A stretch of DNA of 64,000 bases, taken from NCBI GenBank assembly GCA_902593675.1, contig CACJJI010000002.1, forward strand, positions 62,001 through 126,000. The letters run 5' to 3'. The notes under the pieces were generated by a model that saw only the letters and a program-made list of their open reading frames with translations, was not told the origin of the DNA and did no database searches. A program made the position numbers and the translations under genes. The DNA comes from an uncultured SAR86 cluster bacterium (lineage in GTDB: Bacteria; Pseudomonadota; Gammaproteobacteria; Magnimaribacterales; D2472). Shown here piece by piece: positions 19,506 through 29,220 of this stretch (position 1 is the stretch's first letter; every line of letters starts with the position of its first letter).

Positions 19506-20867
19506 ATGTGTGCTGACATTGTAAAACAAGGAGATGAAATTATCTCTGTAGGACAGCTCAACCAACAGGCAAAAAAACTTTTAGAAAATCAATTCAGAGG
19601 TGTTTCTGTCCTAGGAGAAATTTCAAACATAGCTCGCCCCTCCTCTGGGCACATTTACTTTACTTTAAAAGATGAAGAAGGTGCCATTCGCTGTGCCATG
19701 TTTAGAAATCAAAATTTAAGATTAAATTTCGATCCGCAAAATGGCGATCAATGCATTTTAAAAGGACAGGTAAGTCTCTATGCCCCTCGCGGAGACTATC
19801 AATTAATTGTTAGTTCGATGCAGCCTGCAGGAGCTGGAAATCTGATGCATCAATTTGAAGAGCTCAAGAAAAGATTAGACGCCGAAGGTCTTTTTGCTCA
19901 AGAAATAAAAAAGGAGATCCCCGCTCAACCTAAACATATTGGAGTTATAACCTCTGAATCTACAGCAGCATTTCAAGATATTCTCTCCACCATTCAAAGA
20001 CGCGCCCCGATCAGTCAAGTATCTTTAATCCCCGCAACGGTTCAAGGTGATACTGCCCCTAAGACCTTAATTGATGCTTTGCAAAGTACGTTGAATTACA
20101 ACAACCTAAATCCTGAAAATGCTTTTGATGTGATTTTGATATGTCGAGGGGGAGGATCAATTGAAGACTTATGGGCGTTTAATAACGAGAGTCTTGCAAG
20201 AGAAATATTTGACTACCCTCTGCCTATAATTTCTGGAGTTGGGCACGAGATTGATTTTACCATTACAGATTTTGTTGCTGATCTCAGGGCTCCTACTCCA
20301 ACAGCAGCTGCTGAACTTGTTACAGAATATTATTTTCAACTTAAAGACAGGCTAGGAGAATGGAAAGCAACCCTTGGTCATTTATTGCAAGCAAGATTAA
20401 CTGAAAAATCTCAGGCAATTCTCTTTGCCTCACAAAATTTAAAAAGTCCAATCATGATGTTGAAGGAACAATCTCAATCTCTTGATAACGTTGAGATTCG
20501 TCTTACCAATATGATGCAAAATATTATGAGTGGTGCCAAGCAAGACTTCCAATTGGCTGCGACTCAAATTTATCAATCAAGCGCACTGCAAAGATTTGGC
20601 AAATATGAAGATCGCCTGAAAAATAATCTCTACTCATTGAATTCTCAAATAAAAAATTTAATTGATAAGAAAAAATTAATGCTGGCAAGCTTTAACTCTA
20701 ATCTGAAAGCAATTAGTCCTCTGGCTGTTCTTGATAGAGGCTATGCCATAGTCATGAATGAAAATGGCCAAGCCTTAAAATCCTCAAAGGACCTTAAGGT
20801 TGGTGAAAGTGTGACTGCTCGTCTTGCAGATGGAGGGTTTAGTGCAAATGTTTCAAAAAAAGATTAA
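19506..20867 (+). CDS. xseA: Exodeoxyribonuclease VII large subunit
   Basis: SVGQLNQQAKKLLENQFRGVSVLGEISNIARPSSGHIYFTLKDE, RGGGSIEDLWAFN, PTPTAAAE. Start refined from 19479. Confidence 0.96.
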   Translation: MCADIVKQGDEIISVGQLNQQAKKLLENQFRGVSVLGEISNIARPSSGHIYFTLKDEEGAIRCAMFRNQNLRLNFDPQNGDQCILKGQVSLYAPRGDYQLIVSSMQPAGAGNLMHQFEELKKRLDAEGLFAQEIKKEIPAQPKHIGVITSESTAAFQDILSTIQRRAPISQVSLIPATVQGDTAPKTLIDALQSTLNYNNLNPENAFDVILICRGGGSIEDLWAFNNESLAREIFDYPLPIISGVGHEIDFTITDFVADLRAPTPTAAAELVTEYYFQLKDRLGEWKATLGHLLQARLTEKSQAILFASQNLKSPIMMLKEQSQSLDNVEIRLTNMMQNIMSGAKQDFQLAATQIYQSSALQRFGKYEDRLKNNLYSLNSQIKNLIDKKKLMLASFNSNLKAISPLAVLDRGYAIVMNENGQALKSSKDLKVGESVTARLADGGFSANVSKKD

Positions 20868-21645
20868 GGGCTTAAGCCTGCTAACATTCTTTAGCTTGGT
20901 AAGCATGCAAACTTTTGCAAATGGTTTATTCGAGGGTCAGAGTGGAGAAATCATATCAATTCCAGCCGCAGCTCAAGAAACATCTGATGTCCTAATTTTT
21001 AAAACTTCTTCAGGGGCAAAGCAATTGGTAAGCCTACCTTTCGTAAAACAAGATCTTGTGATTACCAGACACCATGTAGATGTAAAAGTAAATTGGGTGA
21101 ACTTTGGAGAGTCGAGAATTACTATTGCCGATGAAAGCAAGGTTACCTTAAGCAAAGAAGATCAAGCTAGAGCAAATAAAGAGGCCATAGAAATTAGAAC
21201 TGCCTTAAGCAATTCTACAAGAGAGATTACTCCTTCTTTTGATTTTGTCGCTCCGGTTCCAGGAATTGTGACATCACCATTCGGTAAGCAAAGATTTGTA
21301 AATGGGCTACCTAGATCAGCTCATCTGGCTCTAGATCTTCGCGGGAGTGTTGGGACGCCCATTGTTGCTCCACTTAAAGGTAAGGTGGTTTTAGTTGGTG
21401 ATTATTTTTATACCGGTTTAACTTTGATCCTTGACCATGGATATGGTCTGTTTTCGTCTTATGCACATATGAGCGAGATCAAAGTAAGGCTCGGTGATTT
21501 AGTAGAGCAATCTTATGAGATAGGTTTGGTCGGAGCCACCGGTCGAGTTACAGGACCTCACCTTCACTGGACGGTTTATTTTGATGGAAATAAAGTGAAC
21601 CCAGAGTCTTTAATTCAAGACGGGTATTTAAACTCCATTTTGTAA
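20848..21645 (+). CDS. M23 family (LytM-like) peptidase
   Basis: FGKQRFVNGLPRSAHLALDLRGSVGTPIVAP ... HGYGLFSSYAHMSEI ... GATGRVTGPHLHW. Confidence 0.93.
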   Translation: MFQKKIKGLSLLTFFSLVSMQTFANGLFEGQSGEIISIPAAAQETSDVLIFKTSSGAKQLVSLPFVKQDLVITRHHVDVKVNWVNFGESRITIADESKVTLSKEDQARANKEAIEIRTALSNSTREITPSFDFVAPVPGIVTSPFGKQRFVNGLPRSAHLALDLRGSVGTPIVAPLKGKVVLVGDYFYTGLTLILDHGYGLFSSYAHMSEIKVRLGDLVEQSYEIGLVGATGRVTGPHLHWTVYFDGNKVNPESLIQDGYLNSIL

Positions 21646-22080
21646 GTCTTTGTATACCAATGACAAACTTGCCTCATCCTGAGGTTTTAAACTAGCAAAA
21701 ACAATCTCTCCAGTTGGTGAGATAAAATAAGTTGCTGGAAGCGTTTTGGGGGTTTGAATGCCCCACACAGTTTTTGGGTGAGTGATAATGGAGGGATAGG
21801 TAATACCAAATTTTTTAATTTGCGGTCTCAAATCCTCAGCCTCAAGTCGATCAAAATTAAATGCAAAAACCTCAACCTCAGGATGCTTTTTTGAAAAAGA
21901 AACTATTTCGGGTATTTCTTTTATGCAGGGCGGACACCAATCTGCCCAATAATTTACCAAAACCCACTTACCGCTCAAGCTGGATGAAAAGATTGGCCTT
22001 GAATCGAAAATTTCCACATCTCCCTTCTCACAAGAAACTAGAAAAAGACAAAATAAAGTTAATGGTAATTTAAATTTCAT
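21628..22080 (-). CDS. TlpA/thioredoxin-like lipoprotein
   Basis: Lipobox LFLVSC and NYWADWCPPCIKEIPEI. Confidence 0.9.
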   Translation of the reverse strand: MKFKLPLTLFCLFLVSCEKGDVEIFDSRPIFSSSLSGKWVLVNYWADWCPPCIKEIPEIVSFSKKHPEVEVFAFNFDRLEAEDLRPQIKKFGITYPSIITHPKTVWGIQTPKTLPATYFISPTGEIVFASLKPQDEASLSLVYKDLQNGV

Positions 22081-22109
22081 GTTTTATAGTATTGCAAAAG
22101 GAAACTATT

Positions 22110-22703
22110 ATGCATCAAAAATATCTTCTTATCTTATTTTATTCAGCGACGGGGGCTGTAAAGAATTTGGCTCATGCTATAGCTGATGGCGCAGAAAAAA
22201 AAGGGCTTGAAGTAAAGATAAGGACAGTTCCAAAAGTTTCCACTGTAGCGGAAGCTACCGAGGCAAATTTGCCAGATAAGGGAGAAATTTACTGCACAAA
22301 AGAAGATCTTGTTAATTGCTCTGGAATGGCGCTTGGCTCACCAACCAGATTTGGCTCTATGGCAGCCCCACTCAAATATTTCTTGGATTCAACAGGAGAT
22401 GTATGGTCTAACCATGAATTAGAAAATAAGCCTGGTTGTGTTTTTACCTCAACAGGATCTCAACATGGCGGTCAAGAAATTACTCTGTTTAATCTAATGA
22501 CTTACATGTTGCATCAAGGCATGATTTTTGTTGGCTCCCCCTATTCCATCCCCGAGCTTAACAGCACCAAAAGTGGCGGCACTCCATATGGACCATCTCA
22601 TGTAGCCAACACAAATAAATCTGGAGGTTTGACTCCAGATGAAAAAGAAATAGCTATTGTATCGGGTGCTCGAATTGCAGAGCTTATACTAAAATTAAAA
22701 TGA
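22110..22703 (+). CDS. wrbA: NAD(P)H:quinone oxidoreductase, WrbA type
   Basis: Flavodoxin-like LFYSATGAVKNLAHAIADG, GSPTRFGSMAAPLKYFLD, FTSTGSQHGGQE. Confidence 0.93.
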   Translation: MHQKYLLILFYSATGAVKNLAHAIADGAEKKGLEVKIRTVPKVSTVAEATEANLPDKGEIYCTKEDLVNCSGMALGSPTRFGSMAAPLKYFLDSTGDVWSNHELENKPGCVFTSTGSQHGGQEITLFNLMTYMLHQGMIFVGSPYSIPELNSTKSGGTPYGPSHVANTNKSGGLTPDEKEIAIVSGARIAELILKLK

Positions 22704-23026
22704 ATCTTAGAAAAAGCTTCCTAATGTTGATCAGTGCTCTGCTTATAACGCATTTATTGCAAGGACTATTAGTAGGGACTCCTTTAATAGGTATATTTAT
22801 TTGGTCGCTACCTCTAATAATCTTTGGGTATAAAGCTTATAACAGCCCCTCAGCAAAGCTCTATCAAATCTTTGGATTTATTATTTTGATCTACTTTATG
22901 AGCGCATGCCTTATTGTATTTGGTCTGCCAAATGCTAGCTTGTTAAGCTGGTTGGAATTAATTGAAATAGTGGCTCTATTTTTAGTAGCAGTCTACGCTG
23001 CACGCGAACAACTAAATGTAAAGTAA
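22700..23026 (+). CDS. DUF2069-like membrane protein
   Basis: 108 aa multi-TM ORF directly after wrbA, a known gammaproteobacterial neighbourhood. Confidence 0.7.
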   Translation: MNLRKSFLMLISALLITHLLQGLLVGTPLIGIFIWSLPLIIFGYKAYNSPSAKLYQIFGFIILIYFMSACLIVFGLPNASLLSWLELIEIVALFLVAVYAAREQLNVK

Positions 23027-23028
23027 AC

Positions 23029-23057
23029 TTGACAGTCAAATAAACTTTACATACTAT
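23029..23057 (+). promoter_or_regulatory. Near-consensus sigma70 promoter
   Basis: TTGACA (23029-23034), 17-nt spacer, TACTAT (23052-23057). Confidence 0.75.
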
Positions 23058-23058
23058 A

Positions 23059-23150
23059 AAAAATATAACGTTTGCATTTATGGTCTAAAACTCCCTAGAA
23101 GTTCTAAGATCGCATCCTCCATGGTTAAAAAATGCAAACGTTATATTTTT
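23059..23150. repeat. Perfect 21-bp inverted repeat with 50-nt spacer
   Basis: AAAAATATAACGTTTGCATTT (23059-23079) and its exact reverse complement AAATGCAAACGTTATATTTTT (23130-23150). Confidence 0.95.
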
Positions 23151-23177
23151 ATTAGAATTTTTGGAGAAAAGTAAAAA

Positions 23178-23636
23178 ATGGCAAAAATTGTTCACAAGGG
23201 CATGTGGATTGATATTAAATCACTAAATGCTAAAGACAAGAAAAACTTTTTAACTTCGTTGGCATTTGGTTTCATGGCTTCTATTTTGTGGGGAATGCAT
23301 TTATCGCACATTGGTTTTCTTGGAAATGAGCCAATCACTGACTCATGGATTTCAGAGAACGGACTTCTTTTTATTAGAATTTTAATGATTGTATTTTTTC
23401 TAATAGGAGCATACTTTTATAAAAAATTCTATAGCGCTCAGGATGATTTTTATAAAAGCTATCACAACTTTACCTTTGCTGGTGGTGCCTATGGTTTTTT
23501 AGTGTTTGGCTCGATCTTAACGGTTCTGGCGCCCTATTTTAATTATCAGCCAACTTTTTATGAATTCTTTTTAGCATTTGCAGCTGGAACAGGATTTGGT
23601 GGTTATTACTTTTATAAAAAATATATTGCTGAATAA
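23178..23636 (+). CDS. Hypothetical 4-TM membrane protein
   Basis: 152 aa ORF with four hydrophobic segments; adjoins an XRE regulator. Confidence 0.75.
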   Translation: MAKIVHKGMWIDIKSLNAKDKKNFLTSLAFGFMASILWGMHLSHIGFLGNEPITDSWISENGLLFIRILMIVFFLIGAYFYKKFYSAQDDFYKSYHNFTFAGGAYGFLVFGSILTVLAPYFNYQPTFYEFFLAFAAGTGFGGYYFYKKYIAE

Positions 23637-23640
23637 TTGA

Positions 23641-23841
23641 ATGAAAAATAACCTTAAAGAATTGCGCCAAAAAGAGAACATCAGTCAAGATGATCTGGCT
23701 TCAATTCTTAAAGTTAGCAGGCAAACCATAAACTCAATTGAAACAGGAAAGTTTGATCCATCATTAAAATTATTGATGAAGATGACCAAGCACTTTAATG
23801 TTCCATTGGAACAAATATTTATTTACGAGGAAGAAAAATGA
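23641..23841 (+). CDS. XRE-family HTH regulator
   Basis: LKELRQKENISQDDLASILKVSRQTINSIETGKFDPSLKLLMKMTKHFNVPLEQIF. Confidence 0.93.
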   Translation: MKNNLKELRQKENISQDDLASILKVSRQTINSIETGKFDPSLKLLMKMTKHFNVPLEQIFIYEEEK

Positions 23842-24053
23842 TCACTTTAGTCTTATTAATTATTACTGGGGTAACAATAGCAATTTGTGGAGCTTCAATC
23901 ATTGCTAAAATTTTTGCATTATTTTTTACCCTCCTAGCTTTTATCTTTTCAATGGCTGTGGTGGTATTAACTGTTGCTTTGGTTTTAATTATGCTCTTGA
24001 CAGCATTGATTGGAGCTATCTTTTCAACACTTTTTAGTTTTTTGATCCTTTAA
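23838..24053 (+). CDS. Small hydrophobic membrane protein
   Basis: 71 aa, almost wholly hydrophobic; start overlaps the XRE stop. Confidence 0.6.
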   Translation: MITLVLLIITGVTIAICGASIIAKIFALFFTLLAFIFSMAVVVLTVALVLIMLLTALIGAIFSTLFSFLIL

Positions 24054-24079
24054 TTTCTTAATCACTCTGGAGAATATCT

Positions 24080-25909
24080 ATGAACGCACTTAAATCTATT
24101 TTTTCTTGGCTTGGCCGATTTCTAGAAAAAGCTAGAACGGTAATGCTAAACCTTGGTACAGCCTTTGTTTTGATCTTTTTTACAATCATCATCATTGGAG
24201 CCCTTACCTCTTCTGGGCCTGAGGTAAAAGATCCAAGTGGCAGAGTGCTCTTTATTGATCCTGTTGGAACTGTGGTTGATCAAGAGGTGTTTAATACAGA
24301 TTTTCTGTCAAGCATTGGTGCTGACTCATCAATGGATCAAATTCAAACAAGAGATCTTATTAAATTAATAAGAGCTGCAGCTGAAGATGAAGAGATTCCT
24401 GCTGTGTTTATTGATTTCTCTGCAACAGGCTTTGCAGGCCCTACTACTGCTATCAATATTGCCAAAGAATTAAAAGCACTTCGCGAGTCTGGTAAAAGAG
24501 TGATTGCCATGAATGATCGTCTCTCTACAGCCTCTTATCTAATGGCTTCTCAGGCATCTGAAGTATGGGTGCATCCAGTTGGAAGTATAAGTGTTAGAGG
24601 TCTTGGTGGAATGCGAAACTACAATAAAGATCTTTTCGATAATCTTAAAATTACTATACACAATTACTCACAGGGAGATTTTAAATCGGCAACTGAAACA
24701 AGTTGGAGATCGAGCATGTCTGATAATGACAGAATGCAGAGAGAAGCCCTGCTCTTTCCTATATGGGATGAGATGAAATCACTTATGGCAGAAGGACGTG
24801 GGATTGAACCAGATGATATCCAATCTTTTGCAGATGACTACGTAGGATTTTTTGGTGAAGCTGCCATTGGGAATATTGCCTATGCTGAAGCAAACAATAT
24901 TATTGATGGGACCAAATCATTTCCAGAATTTCGTCAATACATGATCGAAGAATTTGGTCTAGATGAGGAAGCTGAAACTGAAACCTATAAAACTATTTCC
25001 TATAACGAATATGCAAAACAAATAGATGATGAGTTATCAGAAAGCGACAACCATATTGCAGTTATCACCGCAGAAGGTGCAATCATGGAGGGAGAAATAA
25101 CTCAGGGTGTTGCTGGCGCCAACGGAGTTGTAAAACAAATCAGATCTGCGCATGAAGATAAAAATACTAAAGCTATCGTATTCAGGGTCAACAGTCCAGG
25201 TGGATCTATTATTGCCAGCGAAATGATGCGAGATGAGCTCTTTGCTGCCAAAGAAAAAGGCATCGATGTGATCGTATCTATGGGTGACTATGCTGCATCT
25301 GGTGGGGTATATATATCAACTCCAGCTGATTATATTTTTGCAGAACCCACAACGATTACAGGCTCTATAGGTGTGGCAATTGCCCTGCCAACATTAGAAA
25401 ACGCCATGGATTATATTGGTGTTAATTTTGATGGTGTGGTTACCTCCAAGCATGGTGGCTGGGATCCAACACAAGCAATCGATGATGACCTAGACAAAAT
25501 ATTTGCGGGCTGGGGCGCCGATGCATATGATCGATTTGTTAGCTTTGTTGCTGAATCAAGATCTCAATCTTATGAAGATATTAAAGCAATTGCGGGCGGC
25601 AGAGTCTGGATTGCAACAAGCGCTAAAGAGATAGGATTGGTAGATGAGATTGGCGGCATTGATGATGCAATTGCATACGCTGCTAACATGGCAGAATTAG
25701 AAGATTATCAAGTTGAATATTATGGCCAAGAGCTTTCTCCTGAAGAACTAATTATTAGAGAATTACTTGAAAATTTTGATGTGTCTGTTGGGGAACCGAA
25801 AGTTTTATCAGCGTTGAATGGTCTTGCGGATCTCTATGAAACACTAGCAGACATTCAAGAGCCAAAAGCATTATTAACTTGCAAAGATTGTTTGGTGGAT
25901 CTTGACTAA
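24080..25909 (+). CDS. sppA: Signal peptide peptidase SppA, 67K type
   Basis: Duplicated S49 domains; VFRVNSPGGSIIASEMMRDEL and MGDYAASGGVYISTPADYIFAEPTTITGSIGV. Confidence 0.95.
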   Translation: MNALKSIFSWLGRFLEKARTVMLNLGTAFVLIFFTIIIIGALTSSGPEVKDPSGRVLFIDPVGTVVDQEVFNTDFLSSIGADSSMDQIQTRDLIKLIRAAAEDEEIPAVFIDFSATGFAGPTTAINIAKELKALRESGKRVIAMNDRLSTASYLMASQASEVWVHPVGSISVRGLGGMRNYNKDLFDNLKITIHNYSQGDFKSATETSWRSSMSDNDRMQREALLFPIWDEMKSLMAEGRGIEPDDIQSFADDYVGFFGEAAIGNIAYAEANNIIDGTKSFPEFRQYMIEEFGLDEEAETETYKTISYNEYAKQIDDELSESDNHIAVITAEGAIMEGEITQGVAGANGVVKQIRSAHEDKNTKAIVFRVNSPGGSIIASEMMRDELFAAKEKGIDVIVSMGDYAASGGVYISTPADYIFAEPTTITGSIGVAIALPTLENAMDYIGVNFDGVVTSKHGGWDPTQAIDDDLDKIFAGWGADAYDRFVSFVAESRSQSYEDIKAIAGGRVWIATSAKEIGLVDEIGGIDDAIAYAANMAELEDYQVEYYGQELSPEELIIRELLENFDVSVGEPKVLSALNGLADLYETLADIQEPKALLTCKDCLVDLD

Positions 25910-25913
25910 TTAA

Positions 25914-26618
25914 TTAAATATTAAGCGTTTCTTTAATCAGAGGGATAGTGATCTTTCTTTTTAAAGAAGCTGCTTGCTTGTCAAGAGCAAGAATATTATT
26001 AACAAGCAATGAAAATTTCCGCGTCTGATGTTTTATAAGAAACTCTAGCTCAGCCTTCTCTATTTTGATATCTAATTGTTGAGCTACAAAATCAATTGCT
26101 TGGTTAAAGAACTCATCCTGGACAGCATGAAGTTCTATAAACTCCATGCGCTTAATTCTTGATAATAGGTCAGGAAGTTCAGTATTTTCCTCTACAGGCC
26201 TAGTTCCGCCAAGAGAGAGTATTAAACTACAGTTAGATTGCTGGCATTCATTTATAAGATTAAAAAGCGCTGTTTCCCAATCTTCATGTGCCAACATAAG
26301 TTGCAGATCATCTATACAAACTGCATCTAGGGATGCTAAATTTTGAAATATTTCAGCACCCATATTAAGCGCTTTGTTCATTGGTATAAAAGCAAAATGT
26401 TTTCCCGAAGAGCTGAGCTCATTGCAAATCGCTTGCATTAAAAAAGATTTTCCAGCGCCCTCCTCGCCATGGATAATTAATTCATGGGCATCTCTGCTAA
26501 TTACAATTTCATTAAGTCTTGCCATCAGATTCAAATTGCTAGGTGAGCAAAAAAAGCTCTCAAAAGATGCTTTTTGATTAATCTGAAATGGGAAAATAAG
26601 CTGAGTTGGTTTATTCAC
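25914..26618 (-). CDS. hda: DnaA-related regulatory protein Hda
   Basis: DnaA-like AAA ATPase of 234 aa (HGEEGAGKSFLMQAI, VCIDDLQLM), no DNA-binding domain IV. Confidence 0.85.
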   Translation of the reverse strand: MNKPTQLIFPFQINQKASFESFFCSPSNLNLMARLNEIVISRDAHELIIHGEEGAGKSFLMQAICNELSSSGKHFAFIPMNKALNMGAEIFQNLASLDAVCIDDLQLMLAHEDWETALFNLINECQQSNCSLILSLGGTRPVEENTELPDLLSRIKRMEFIELHAVQDEFFNQAIDFVAQQLDIKIEKAELEFLIKHQTRKFSLLVNNILALDKQAASLKRKITIPLIKETLNI

Positions 26619-27162
26619 GATGTAACTTAGCTGTTAATTTAAACCAATTTAATCCATATAAAAATAAACTGATTAAAGTTATCAAGGCAACTGAAAAATT
26701 AATCATGAAATTGACGAAATTTAAACCGAAGATAATATCAATAAATACACCAGCTAAATATCCAATATGAACAAAGGTTGTAATTTTTCCAAATATATTT
26801 GGATTCGGTGCTGCGGTTTCATACACCGTCATATGAAATGCTGCCCCCATGATGATTATAAAATCTCTGAGCACAAAGACTGCAAGCACAAAAATAGGAA
26901 TGTATGAATTCATCCATAAAATTAAAACGGTTCCAATCAGCAATACTTTGTCGGCAATCGGATCCAGGATTTTGCCTAAATCTGTTTGCCAGTTCATTAC
27001 TCTTGCTAAATAACCATCAAGGCCATCTGTTGCAGCAGCAATAACAAAAATATATAAAGCAAAGAGATAGTTTTCTTCAGATATGAATGTAAGCAAAGGG
27101 TACATCAGATAGATTCTGATGATAGAGAGTAAATTCGGTATAAAAATAAAATATTTACTCAT
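26611..27162 (-). CDS. CDP-alcohol phosphatidyltransferase
   Basis: DGLDGYLARVMNWQTDLGKILDPIADK matches DGx2ARx8Gx3Dx3D. Confidence 0.93.
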   Translation of the reverse strand: MSKYFIFIPNLLSIIRIYLMYPLLTFISEENYLFALYIFVIAAATDGLDGYLARVMNWQTDLGKILDPIADKVLLIGTVLILWMNSYIPIFVLAVFVLRDFIIIMGAAFHMTVYETAAPNPNIFGKITTFVHIGYLAGVFIDIIFGLNFVNFMINFSVALITLISLFLYGLNWFKLTAKLHRE

Positions 27163-27164
27163 TG

Positions 27165-28184
27165 TTAATTTAAATACTCTAGTTTGAGTTGGTTAGTTTC
27201 AGCATTATATTCTTTAATTAAAAATTTAGTGCTGCCTCTAAGCTCCTTCATCAACGAATCTTTTGTTTGAAATAATTGAGTTATGTAGTCAATTTTTGTT
27301 CGTTCAAAAGCATGAAAAGACCTCGATTTAATTGCAAAAATTTTATCCAACTCAGATTCAACTGATTGAAAGTCTGTAAAATTATTTAGCCCCTGAATCG
27401 TGACCATCACCCTTTCGCCCGATGCACCAGGCTCAAGTGGCTTTACCTCAAGAAAATTATCCAAGAACGCATGAACAGAATTTTGAAAAAATGCTTTTAC
27501 TTCCTTCTCCTTTATAGGAGAGAGAGTTTCAAGATCTCCGTTTACTGACCATTGATTGATACCAATTCTTACCAATTCAATTTCTAAAAATGCATCATTA
27601 TAAAATTTCTCCTGAATATAATCCGATGGTGAGAAAAGTATATTGACTTGATTAAGCAAATTTTGATCTTCTAAATCAAATTCAGGTAACTCTAGGTAGA
27701 CTCCTCTCTCAAGAGCTATATTTTGAAAAATTTGTTTAATTTCTAAAGATAGCTTATCGCTTGATTCGTAACTTCCTAGATAAAGAGGTGCTGACTCGCC
27801 GGTATCAATTTTCAATAAGATCAGAATGACAGGACGATTGAAGCCTATCAACGGAGTACCTATTCTTCTTAGTTCAGGGATTAATGCTTCACTGTTAAAT
27901 TTAACAGTTAAAAATTCTTGATCTTCGATTATCTCTGTTGAATAAGAAGAGACAAATTCAATCTTATTAAGTTTGGCATCGCCGATTCTCCAAAGAAACT
28001 TTTTGCTTCTAGAGCCTGATAATTTTTGAATCAATTGATTAAATGCTTTATTTAATCCCTCGTTAGTATTGGTATACTGGTCTTCAGGAATCTTAACTTC
28101 AAACAATGTTGGCAACTCTTTACTTAAAGAAGTGTTAACCATTAAAAAATTTAGTAGAAGTAAGATTTTAATTTTTTGAATCAT
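27165..28184 (-). CDS. DUF2066-containing protein
   Basis: Signal peptide; between the hda/CDP-alcohol genes and divergent purM, as is usual for DUF2066. Confidence 0.8.
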   Translation of the reverse strand: MIQKIKILLLLNFLMVNTSLSKELPTLFEVKIPEDQYTNTNEGLNKAFNQLIQKLSGSRSKKFLWRIGDAKLNKIEFVSSYSTEIIEDQEFLTVKFNSEALIPELRRIGTPLIGFNRPVILILLKIDTGESAPLYLGSYESSDKLSLEIKQIFQNIALERGVYLELPEFDLEDQNLLNQVNILFSPSDYIQEKFYNDAFLEIELVRIGINQWSVNGDLETLSPIKEKEVKAFFQNSVHAFLDNFLEVKPLEPGASGERVMVTIQGLNNFTDFQSVESELDKIFAIKSRSFHAFERTKIDYITQLFQTKDSLMKELRGSTKFLIKEYNAETNQLKLEYLN

Positions 28185-28198
28185 ATTTTTTATTGTAA

Positions 28199-29218
28199 AT
28201 GACTAGCAAAACAAAACCTACAGATCCTTATACCAAGGCGGGCGTAAATATTGAAAAAGGTAATGAATTAGTTAATTCAATTAAAACAAGTGTTAACGAG
28301 ACTCATGATCGAAGAGTTTTAGGTGGAATTGGAGGTTTTGCTGGTCTTTTTCAACTTGGATCTAAATACAAAAATCCTGTTTTAGTAGGTTGCACAGATG
28401 GAGTCGGAACCAAGGTAGCTCTTAGCCAAGCTCACAATAAAACTCACCTTACTGGACAAGACCTAGTTGCAATGTGTGTTAATGACATGGTTACTTGTGG
28501 CGCTGAACCATTATTTTTTTTGGATTACTTTGCCGCATCAAAACTTGAGCCTAAATCTACAGCAAAAATTGTTAAAGGCATTGCCAAAGCATGCAAAAAA
28601 AGTAACTGCGCTCTCCTTGGCGGTGAAACAGCCGAAATGCCAGGTCATTATGCAAAAAATAATTTTGATTTAGCTGGATTTTCAGTTGGCGTTGTTGAAA
28701 AAAATAATGTAATTGATGGCGGAAAGGTAAAACCTGGTCACATTTTATTGGGTGTTGAGTCCAGCGGACCTCATTCAAATGGGTACTCATTAATACGCTC
28801 TATACTTAAAAAACACAAAGCTCCTGAGAAAATATTGCAGGTTTTACTCAAGCCAACACATTTATATCCTACGTCTGTTTTAGAACTAATCAAAAAAACC
28901 AATGTCAAAGGTATGGCACATATTACTGGAGGCGGTTTGACAGAAAATATTCCTCGTATTCTAAAAAAAGGTTTAGTTGCAAATGTGGATCTTGCTGCAT
29001 GGAAATTTCCTAAAGCTTTTTTATGGCTTCAAGAAAAAGGAAAAATTTCCACATCAGATATGCTAAGAATTTTTAATTGCGGGATTGGGATGGTTTGTAT
29101 TTTAGACAAAAAAGAAATTTCAAAAGCGCAAAAAATTTTTTCTGCTCATAAACTTCGGACCTTTGAAATTGGCACAATAACAAAGGGCAGTCTTCAAGAA
29201 AAAATTCAATACAGTTAG
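28199..29218 (+). CDS. purM: Phosphoribosylformylglycinamidine cyclo-ligase
   Basis: GGFAGLF, GCTDGVGTKVALSQ, LLGGETAEMPGHY, HITGGGLTENIPR. Confidence 0.97.
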   Translation: MTSKTKPTDPYTKAGVNIEKGNELVNSIKTSVNETHDRRVLGGIGGFAGLFQLGSKYKNPVLVGCTDGVGTKVALSQAHNKTHLTGQDLVAMCVNDMVTCGAEPLFFLDYFAASKLEPKSTAKIVKGIAKACKKSNCALLGGETAEMPGHYAKNNFDLAGFSVGVVEKNNVIDGGKVKPGHILLGVESSGPHSNGYSLIRSILKKHKAPEKILQVLLKPTHLYPTSVLELIKKTNVKGMAHITGGGLTENIPRILKKGLVANVDLAAWKFPKAFLWLQEKGKISTSDMLRIFNCGIGMVCILDKKEISKAQKIFSAHKLRTFEIGTITKGSLQEKIQYS

Positions 29219-29220
29219 TC

